31,090 bases of DNA from Paludibacteraceae bacterium (lineage in GTDB: Bacteria > Bacteroidota > Bacteroidia > Bacteroidales > Paludibacteraceae): positions 1 through 31,090 of the forward strand of contig JAKSMY010000022.1 in NCBI GenBank assembly GCA_024400275.1, in the 5' to 3' direction. This document shows positions 25,301 to 31,090 of the stretch, one piece after another (the first letter of the stretch is position 1; the number at the start of each line of letters is the position of its first letter). The translations under genes and the position numbers were made by a program. The notes under the pieces were generated by a model, which ran no database searches, was not told the DNA's origin, and saw nothing but the letters and a program-made list of their open reading frames with translations.

Positions 25301-28300
25301 ACAATCAGCACGAGTTGGTAGATAGAGTCTCGTCCGTCTTGGGTGTAGTAAGAAGCGGTGTGTACGCCTCCTTCCGTGAGGTATTTATTCTGCCAGAAAT
25401 ATGGCAACTGATTTTCGCATATTTCTGCTTCCGTACTGAAGAAATAGCTCTTACTCTTCTTGAGATATACCTGATAGATACTATCGCAGCCATATTGTTG
25501 GGTGGTAAGACTGTCGTAGAAATAACCTTCGTGCGTCAGTTCTTTGCCATGCCAAATAATAGGCAGTTCACTATCTTCTATGAAAGAGAGGGTCTCGTTA
25601 AAGAGGTATTGTGGGGCGTAATTGACGATGCAACGTATGGTGCTGTCACAGCCGTTTTCCTTAAATAAATGGTTGAGATATACACCGGGCTCGGTAATCA
25701 CTTGGGTGCCGAAACTGTAACTGCTCCCCTTACAAATAGATTGCGTGAACGAAGAGAAAGAAGAGGGCAGGGTGTCGATGCGAAGTTTATATACGGAGTC
25801 AAGACCGTATGCCGTTTTACAACTGTCCCAATAGATGCCGGCGGAGTGCAGGTTGCGGTTGTGCCACGGATACGGGAACTCGCGGGCGCAAAGAGCCACG
25901 CTGTCGTATTGGAAGAAAGAGTGCTCCACTACCAGCCGCATACTGTAATAAACGCTATCGCACCCCCCTTGGGTCCGCGCGGTGTCGTAATACAACCCTT
26001 CTACGGTGTATTCCTTGCCGTGCCACGTAACGCTTTGACCCTCCAGGCAGTGCAGGAGTTCCTGCTTGGCTGTCGTAACGGACGTGAAACTGACCACATA
26101 CTGGGTCACGCTGTCGCAGCCGCACCGGCTCATCATGGTATCGGTGTAGGTGCCCGATGACGTGTAGTCCTTGCCATGCAAGGTAAAGATGTCACCTTCG
26201 CACAGGCGGAAAGTCCGTATGTTGTTGTATGCCGAATCAATATAGACGGTCATCTTATACACCGAATCCTGTTTATAGATAGTTTTCAGACTGTCCCAAT
26301 AGATGCCGGGTTTGTTGATGCTTTGTCCCCGCCAGATCAGCGGCAGTTTATTGGAGCAGACGTGTGTGGAGTCCTCTTTGTAGAACGGATGTTCCGTCAG
26401 CAGTTGCAGGGTAAAGATGATACTGTCGCAAGCATGGTCGCTATCGTAAATACGCGTTGTCCGGAGCGTGTCGAAATACGTGCCGGCTTTATCCAGTACA
26501 TGTCCTCGCCAGGTATAGGTTGAGCCTTCTCCGATATGTATGGTTTCACGCTGTTGCACTACGGCTTTGGAGAAATTGACGATATAGGTAATGAGGCTGT
26601 CACAGCCGCTTTCCGATTGCAGCGTATGGGAATAAATCCCCGATGTGGTAACTTTCTTGCCGTTGAGTTCGAAATAGTCGCCATAGCAAAGATTTCTATA
26701 CACGGTGTCCCGGTAGGCACTGTCGATATAGAGGGTTAGTTTGAATATAGAGTCAAGTTTATAGACTGTTTTCAGACTATCCCAATAAACACCCGGTTCG
26801 TTGATAGCTTTTCCGTGCCAGGAATATGGCAGGAGGTTGGTACAGGTGTGTCGTATTTCTTCTTTATAGTACGGTTCCGCGTAGATAATGCGTAAACGGT
26901 ATATACTGTCGCAGTTATAGACGTTTTTGCAACTGTCGTAGTAAACGCCGGCAGTGTCGTAAACGATATCGTTATGGTGACCTTTCCAGATATAGGAGTC
27001 TTGACGGCGTATATAGACGGAGTCGTAGTGGAAGAAACTGGGTTTATAGACAATATGATAGCGGATCACGCTGTCGCATTGGCAATTGCCATAGACAACG
27101 GTGTCGGTAAAGTCTCCGGTTGTGGTGAAAACCTTGCCTGTAGGCGTTTCTACACGAATTTCGTCTCCCGGACAGTACTGGTCATAGTTGTTCCAAGGCG
27201 AATAGAGCGTAGGAATAACGTTGATGTGCAGATAAACCAGACTGTCGCAGCCGTAACGGTTGGTAAAGAGAACTCTGTAATCACCGGATTGGCGGCTCGC
27301 GAACTTCTGCCCGTTGGTGTAGGTAAACGGCAGTTTGGATTCGCACACGGATACGGTATCTTTGGTCGTGTCCGGATAGGCCTGGAAGATAACGAAATTG
27401 TGCAGACTGTCGTTAAGCAGCAGTTCGGGGTGCGTCTTGGACGGCATCCAGTTGTTATAGCGTCCGGGTTGGTTGTAAAGCCTGCCGTCTATCCACTTCT
27501 CGCTGTTCACGCAAAGCGGGATAGAGTCTAATTCGGAGCAGCGGTCGGTGATGAGCAAGCGGTAGCGGAAAATACTGTCACACCCGCCGGTGATGGGTAC
27601 AAAATCATCTGAGCCCACGGTGTAGTGCGGTTCTACCGGCAAGGTATGGCGCATGGTATCGCAGATGGTGGTGTCCAGATAATTGCAATGCCACTCGTAT
27701 TTTTTGCCCTTACTGTCGTACCAAATGGCAGGGAAGACATCGTTGGTATCGTTGCAGATAATGACCAACGAGTCGTGTATCCACGCAGGCGAGTGCTTAA
27801 CAATAACCTCGTATGTGGAGTCACAGCCTGTTTTGGTGCGGTGACGGTCGTAGTAAGAACCTTCTTCGTGCAGTACCATCAGTTTACCTTCCTTATCGTA
27901 GTGACCTGTCCACTCAAAATACTCGTTGGAGCACAACGTGATATACTCGCGAGCATAGAAAGGCGCTTGGAAACTGAAGTGATAATGCAGAATAGAGTCT
28001 CCACCCAAGATAGTTTTGAGCGTATCGTTGCGGTCGCAGTTCTCACGGATAACTTCCTTGTGGAACATTGCCGTATCGCCTTGACAACGGGTGATATTGC
28101 GGTCGAGGTCGTATTTGGTGACAAGACGCAATTCCAGGATACTGTCGCAACCATAGCGGTTAATAAGCGTGTCCTGGTAGATGCTGTCAATCACATAGAC
28201 GCTGTCGCGCCAGTGAACGGGGTCGCCGGCGTAGTGCTGAATGGTTACCGTGTTGAAATCTCTGTCGCGAGGGATAAAACGGTACACGACTATACTGTCG

Positions 28301-29199
28301 CAACCGTCTGCGTTGGTGAATGTTTGGGTAAAGGTCTTCTGCGTGTAATAATAGGTTCCTCCTTTTTTAGGCCAAACGAAACCTTGGTTGCTGCAGAAAT
28401 ACTCGGTATGGGTAGTCTCCTGCGACGGTTGAGGTACAACCAGATGCAGATAATAGGTGCTGTCGCAGCCGAGATGGTCGATATATTTCTTGGTGTAGTC
28501 GCCGGCTTGGGTGAATTTTAATCCTTGCCAGGTGAATTGCTTGAGTTGGTTTTTACAAACCGGTATGGTGTCTCTTTGTGCGAACGCCTGGTGCTTGTAG
28601 ATATAGATTTGGAACACGCTGTCGTACCCCTGAGTGGTCTTCAGACTGTCCCAATAAATACCTTCCTCGCTCAAGGTCTTGCCGTGCCATACAATGCTGT
28701 TGCCTTCACATATTTCCTGTGTTTCTATTTGTCTGAAACTCTCCGCCCAGATAATGGTGAGGTGAAGAATACTGTCGCAGCCGGTTGTAGAGGGAATGGT
28801 GTCGTAGTAGGTGCCGGGTGCGTCGTACCATATACCGCGTATTTCCACCTTGGAGCCCTTGCGTAACTCTATAGTGCGGTCAATCATCGTGTTGTGAACG
28901 GTCAGATTGAGAGTATAAATGGTATCGACTATGAACAACTTGTCATGCGCGTCCACATCAGCGGGGTCGTGCGGCTGAAAAGTTTGAGAGGTGACCGTGT
29001 CGTTATGCGTGCCGGTTGTATAGAGGTACTTCGTTCTCCAGTGTACGGGGAGTTGGTCACTGCAAGCCTCTTGATACTCCTCGGGCTGCACGCGGAATTC
29101 GGAGTGGATGGTGTCCACGATGGTCTCGGAGGTTTGCGCCATAGAGGGCAGACCTGCTGTTGCAAATACCAGTAGAAATATATATCGCCAATTTTTCAT
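22387..29199 (-). CDS. Giant exported protein with about 36 'CDS' repeats and a T9SS-like sorting domain
   Basis: The product is 2270 residues from the ATG at 29199, which puts a signal peptide at the N-terminus (MKNWRYIFLLVFATAG, cleavage after MAQ). The frame extends eight codons to 29223. About 36 units of about 60 residues follow. Each has an opening like IC.GD.Y.W.GK, then G.Y.DT...T, and closes with GCDSIY.L.L.V. Three unit types often cycle in order: 'LPY.W...LDS', 'C.GD...GCDS' and 'TYTW...CDS'. Residues about 1960-2190 are a non-repetitive beta region. The last 80 residues (YELLDDMGHRYARGTFESG, GCYMMRLQ, KIIVY) fit a type A T9SS C-terminal sorting domain. The barrel gene 29 nt upstream is in the same operon. 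It is likely a surface-exposed adhesin or stalk. I see no catalytic site. Confidence 0.9.
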   Translation of the reverse strand: MKNWRYIFLLVFATAGLPSMAQTSETIVDTIHSEFRVQPEEYQEACSDQLPVHWRTKYLYTTGTHNDTVTSQTFQPHDPADVDAHDKLFIVDTIYTLNLTVHNTMIDRTIELRKGSKVEIRGIWYDAPGTYYDTIPSTTGCDSILHLTIIWAESFRQIETQEICEGNSIVWHGKTLSEEGIYWDSLKTTQGYDSVFQIYIYKHQAFAQRDTIPVCKNQLKQFTWQGLKFTQAGDYTKKYIDHLGCDSTYYLHLVVPQPSQETTHTEYFCSNQGFVWPKKGGTYYYTQKTFTQTFTNADGCDSIVVYRFIPRDRDFNTVTIQHYAGDPVHWRDSVYVIDSIYQDTLINRYGCDSILELRLVTKYDLDRNITRCQGDTAMFHKEVIRENCDRNDTLKTILGGDSILHYHFSFQAPFYAREYITLCSNEYFEWTGHYDKEGKLMVLHEEGSYYDRHRTKTGCDSTYEVIVKHSPAWIHDSLVIICNDTNDVFPAIWYDSKGKKYEWHCNYLDTTICDTMRHTLPVEPHYTVGSDDFVPITGGCDSIFRYRLLITDRCSELDSIPLCVNSEKWIDGRLYNQPGRYNNWMPSKTHPELLLNDSLHNFVIFQAYPDTTKDTVSVCESKLPFTYTNGQKFASRQSGDYRVLFTNRYGCDSLVYLHINVIPTLYSPWNNYDQYCPGDEIRVETPTGKVFTTTGDFTDTVVYGNCQCDSVIRYHIVYKPSFFHYDSVYIRRQDSYIWKGHHNDIVYDTAGVYYDSCKNVYNCDSIYRLRIIYAEPYYKEEIRHTCTNLLPYSWHGKAINEPGVYWDSLKTVYKLDSIFKLTLYIDSAYRDTVYRNLCYGDYFELNGKKVTTSGIYSHTLQSESGCDSLITYIVNFSKAVVQQRETIHIGEGSTYTWRGHVLDKAGTYFDTLRTTRIYDSDHACDSIIFTLQLLTEHPFYKEDSTHVCSNKLPLIWRGQSINKPGIYWDSLKTIYKQDSVYKMTVYIDSAYNNIRTFRLCEGDIFTLHGKDYTSSGTYTDTMMSRCGCDSVTQYVVSFTSVTTAKQELLHCLEGQSVTWHGKEYTVEGLYYDTARTQGGCDSVYYSMRLVVEHSFFQYDSVALCAREFPYPWHNRNLHSAGIYWDSCKTAYGLDSVYKLRIDTLPSSFSSFTQSICKGSSYSFGTQVITEPGVYLNHLFKENGCDSTIRCIVNYAPQYLFNETLSFIEDSELPIIWHGKELTHEGYFYDSLTTQQYGCDSIYQVYLKKSKSYFFSTEAEICENQLPYFWQNKYLTEGGVHTASYYTQDGRDSIYQLVLIVNPMDSTVINAQICPGDTYSLYGKRYTQPGTYRDTMYTEEGCYNFIKINLSFYNVATTDVLHQLCPGDSLYINGKAITQSGVYNETTKSHITGCDSIIRHIVSYHSAFYQSETKVINAGETYTWHKNGAAWTLSETGTYFDSCKNQFGCDSIYRLELTVNQTDYHFPTEVVHICACSLPYVWQGKSFYNDTVATAQYKTKLGRDSIYTLELHVSIAKDSLVYENYCEGERHTINGRVITSSTQFTDTLTDSYHCDSVRIHYTVNFFPHYSLTKIIELRNGETYQFGDTTIATSGIYYRHFTTVNGCDSLVTLKVDACATSKETLIRKDLCDGESFYLNGEVITKSDKYYSYLKTSDGCDSIVTYLVNFHPSFKNYSAVSICRGDNYKWIGHLNDTVITKAGIYIDSIPTEAGCYNTYTLKVSYKNQDWADTIISLCADELPYIYKGKKYYTDSVFNDTLGNNAEGCDSILRWHYEVNYHCSPYAQYNRCIGETIYVEGLLIDHSGAYSVNRLTAEGKDSLYRFIVRDVQPYEVFTPMAPACDSIVYKERTYYARGEGKESFQVDLMNKTKDGCDSIEHLLLTINSSSPKHVHYATIADYETYRFENQDYTITGVYPVQHFNKHNCDSIEELVLTVLTTIYPDPINYSFCQGDRSGLEIFGKKYYPTRDTVISDTTRQGGQPLIRTALVSMKLPFVITGFNPQSDQVVCSADDVTFYVNYTTRDAGVLPDLYDIDFFTGDLEAYPKHQTYSTGGKQYIPISMSGLGTSVSPGYYDYRITFRSDACTFSDTILYGSIVVRYPAEIMEANWNNVVRLVNDQYNAGGWNLCPPYAWQVWSYQGDEKTARVVPSSKLQPYIASNDLREGDVVVATLYRDDYPRPVQSCPFTFVPVVTNGRHPILVYPTSAKKSTAVTIRTSQPGEYELLDDMGHRYARGTFESGEHKVTMPATSGCYMMRLQMHDGSSNVEKIIVY

Positions 29200-29228
29200 A
29201 ATCTTGTTTTTTAGTTTACGCATTCATA

Positions 29229-30176
29229 TCAGTTTCCGTAGCATTGGCAACCTTTGTGCCAAGTAGCAGTACTGCTCCAACTGCCTCCGATTAAATAGGT
29301 CAATTTAATGCCGACAAAGAAAGGCACCATTCGTCTGCCTTCGGATTTTGTGGACATATAATAGGGGTTCATTCGTGCATCACAAACATCGGCTTCCGCT
29401 TTGGCTGCATCAATCATATTCATTCCGCAGACGGAAACAGGGTCCAAGAGATCATCGGGAATGACGCTGCGGAGTCCGTATTCCGCATACACGCCGATTT
29501 TGAGCATGTGGCAAACGGTGCTTTTGGTATCCATCGTGCTCAATAAGTCGTAGCCTATCTCTCCAATCAGCGATATTTGTGTCCGCATCTTGAAATCGTA
29601 TTTTTTGTTTGGACAGGGATAGTTGGTATAATAACCCCAATTGCCGAACACGGCATCGGGTCCCTCTTGGTATCTGTCATATTGGGCTTTCAAATCAAAA
29701 TCTCCTCCGGACGTAATGGTGGACCCGACTGAAAAACCGAATTTAAAGCCGGCACCTACGTAGAAACCGTTGTTGTAGTATCCAGCCATGAGGGGTATAT
29801 CGACGGTTCGCATCTCCTGCTTATCCTCTTGACGGATAGTGTACCGGTAGAAATTGACTTTTTGGTTTTGGTCGTCCAAACCGCCAAACGGAGTATTAAA
29901 ATCATATTCTCCGATTTTGGATCTGGATTTTTCCTGCATGTACTGAACACCTACACTTACCCAGGCATTGTGCATACGGAATTCGTAGCCGGCACCCAAT
30001 AAATAGCCCAAGTCGCCACGGGTGGAGGCCTCCGGTATGTTTTGACTCAATGATGTGTACCCGCCACCGACAGAGATGTAGCCAAAGTGGTAGTCTCCGT
30101 AGCCGACTCCGCTTCTATAGCGTGCGTGGACCATTAGTGGACATAAAATCAATAGCATCAATGATAATTTTCTCAT
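29229..30176 (-). CDS. Outer-membrane beta-barrel protein, paired with the CDS-repeat giant
   Basis: The product is 315 residues. A signal peptide (about 1-19, [18 protein letters not shown]) is followed by alternating amphipathic strands with aromatic girdles: [90 protein letters not shown] and [12 protein letters not shown]. These are typical of an OMP_b-brl type barrel. The extreme C-terminus is cysteine-bearing (KGCQCYGN), and the predicted loops hold several more cysteines, which is unusual for such barrels. The next gene starts 29 nt after its stop, so both are transcribed from the promoter at 30204-30235. It may be an anchor or secretion partner for the giant protein, by analogy with barrel-adhesin gene pairs such as SprF/SprB. 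It does not carry the PorP/SprF signature that I know. Confidence 0.85.
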   Translation of the reverse strand: MRKLSLMLLILCPLMVHARYRSGVGYGDYHFGYISVGGGYTSLSQNIPEASTRGDLGYLLGAGYEFRMHNAWVSVGVQYMQEKSRSKIGEYDFNTPFGGLDDQNQKVNFYRYTIRQEDKQEMRTVDIPLMAGYYNNGFYVGAGFKFGFSVGSTITSGGDFDLKAQYDRYQEGPDAVFGNWGYYTNYPCPNKKYDFKMRTQISLIGEIGYDLLSTMDTKSTVCHMLKIGVYAEYGLRSVIPDDLLDPVSVCGMNMIDAAKAEADVCDARMNPYYMSTKSEGRRMVPFFVGIKLTYLIGGSWSSTATWHKGCQCYGN

Positions 30177-30203
30177 ACTTCAAAAAAATATATTTCAAAC
30201 GCG

Positions 30204-30235
30204 CAAAATTACAATTTTTTTTTAAAATACGCAAA
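30204..30235 (-). promoter_or_regulatory. Promoter of the barrel-giant operon
   Basis: On the - strand, TTTG (30232-30235) is followed by 20 nt and TAATTTTG (30204-30211), an exact Bacteroidota -33/-7 pair. It lies 27 nt before the ATG at 30176 and diverges from the valS promoter. Confidence 0.8.
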
Positions 30236-30272
30236 TAAATATACTTATATTTATGTTTTTTTCATACATTTT

Positions 30273-30303
30273 TTTGATATTCATGATGTTTTTTGTATTT
30301 TTG
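30273..30303 (+). promoter_or_regulatory. Promoter of valS
   Basis: TTTG (30273-30276) is followed by 19 nt and TATTTTTG (30296-30303), matching TTTG / TAnnTTTG. The box lies 38 nt before the valS ATG. Confidence 0.75.
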
Positions 30304-30341
30304 CGTGGTTTTTTTGTGTTGAAATTAAAAATATACTTTAT

Positions 30342-31090
30342 ATGGATAGCAAATATAATCCTACAGACATCGAAGCCAAGTGGTATCAGTATTGGCTTGA
30401 CAACAAACTTTTTCACAGTGAGCCTGACGGTCGTGAGCCTTTTACGGTGGTTATTCCTCCTCCCAATGTGACCGGTGTGCTGCATATGGGTCATGTGCTG
30501 AACGAGACGATACAGGATGTGCTGGTACGGCGTGCCCGTCTGGAGGGCAAGAATGCGTGTTGGGTTCCCGGCACGGACCATGCTTCGATTGCTACGGAAG
30601 CCAAAGTAATCAAACGCCTCAAAGAACAGGGAATTAACAAGAGCGATTTGACCCGTGAGGAGTTTCTGAAGCATGCTTGGGATTGGACCGATGAACACGG
30701 AGGAATTATCCTCAAACAGTTGCGTAAATTGGGTTGCTCATGCGACTGGGACCGTACCTCATTCACTATGGACGAAAAACGCTCCAAAGCGGTTATTAAA
30801 GTCTTTTGTGACCTTTATAAGAAGGGATTGATATACAGAGGGCTAAGAATGGTAAACTGGGACCCGGAACGCCAGACGGCTTTGAGTGATGAGGAGGTGA
30901 TTTATCACGATGAACACAGCAAATTTTATTACCTTCGCTACAAGGTGGTTGAGCCCGGTGTGACCAACCCCGAAACAGGTGCCGATTATGCCATTGTTGC
31001 TACCACTCGTCCTGAGACAATTTTTGGCGATATAGCCGTTTGTATCAACCCCAAAGAGGAGAAAAATCAATGGTTGAAAGGCAAGCATGT
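30342..31090 (+). CDS. valS: Valyl-tRNA synthetase, 5' part (runs off the window)
   Basis: The first 249 codons are present. The start ATG at 30342 follows an AT-rich stretch without Shine-Dalgarno. The class I signature is clear: [14 protein letters not shown], with HMGH (48-51) as the HIGH motif, then [16 protein letters not shown], typical of Val[34 protein letters not shown] and [16 protein letters not shown] follow, leading into the editing domain ([17 protein letters not shown]). The enzyme charges tRNA-Val and edits misactivated threonine. The KMSKS motif and anticodon-binding domain lie beyond the window end. Confidence 0.97.
   Translation, partial: MDSKYNPTDIEAKWYQYWLDNKLFHSEPDGREPFTVVIPPPNVTGVLHMGHVLNETIQDVLVRRARLEGKNACWVPGTDHASIATEAKVIKRLKEQGINKSDLTREEFLKHAWDWTDEHGGIILKQLRKLGCSCDWDRTSFTMDEKRSKAVIKVFCDLYKKGLIYRGLRMVNWDPERQTALSDEEVIYHDEHSKFYYLRYKVVEPGVTNPETGADYAIVATTRPETIFGDIAVCINPKEEKNQWLKGKH

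Noticed and set aside
27625..28521. Long open frame of 298 codons on + opposite the CDS-repeat giant, with several others nearby
   Set aside because: They are antisense shadows of the repeat codons. They lack signal peptides, recognisable domains and start contexts, and the - strand gene has a signal peptide, repeats and a sorting domain.
29229..30176. PorP/SprF-type T9SS partner
   Set aside because: It lacks the N-terminal features I know of that family. A generic barrel assignment is safer.
30222..30698. 158-codon frame on - overlapping valS
   Set aside because: valS on + has the HIGH motif and family signature. This frame is a shadow.

Overview
This window comes from the Bacteroidota, most likely the order Bacteroidales. 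The evidence is a full moxR-bat (Bacteroides aerotolerance) operon, promoters with the Bacteroidota TTTG / TAnnTTTG boxes, two giant surface proteins with type IX secretion (T9SS)-like C-termini, repeats of the kind 'GCDSI' and cadherin-like/PCMD modules, and a bifunctional DAHP synthase/chorismate mutase.

Layout. (1) 25-417: a small secreted protein on +, followed by a strong hairpin terminator (462-497). (2) 10059-604, all on -: moxR, a DUF58 protein, a single-pass Bat-linked protein, batA, batB, batC, batD, batE, and last a lipoprotein whose von Willebrand A (vWA) motifs appear in permuted order. The genes are tightly packed: 3-4 nt gaps in several places and an ATGA overlap at batB/batC. 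MoxR is an AAA+ chaperone-like ATPase. The DUF58, BatA, BatB and lipoprotein products carry vWA/MIDAS motifs, BatC and BatE carry TPRs, and BatD is a membrane-anchored Ig-like protein. Together they look like an envelope-associated complex. (3) 10257-19565 on +: a 3102-residue exported protein with two PCMD-like domains and about 29 cadherin-like beta-sandwich repeats. (4) 21961-19576 on -: rpsF, rpsR, rplI, rpmE (type B) and DAHP synthase/chorismate mutase, ending at a hairpin shared with the convergent giant gene. (5) 30176-22387 on -: an outer-membrane barrel gene followed by a 2270-residue protein with about 36 'CDS' repeats, apparently one two-gene operon. (6) 30342 to the end on +: the 5' part of valS, divergent from the barrel gene.

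The most unusual signals are these. Heptanucleotide tandem repeats lie at gene borders throughout and form the coding sequence for the signal-peptide cores of four exported bat-operon proteins. The terminal vWA lipoprotein has the DxSxS motif at its extreme C-terminus, after the TDG-type strand. The CDS-repeat giant loses cysteines in compensating adjacent pairs. The DAHP synthase has no ATG/GTG/TTG start in front of its catalytic GPC motif. Strong Shine-Dalgarno sequences sit at rpsR and rpmE in a phylum that generally ignores them. No tRNA, rRNA, CRISPR array, transposase or phage gene was seen. I did not find a clearly new multi-gene defence or mobile system.
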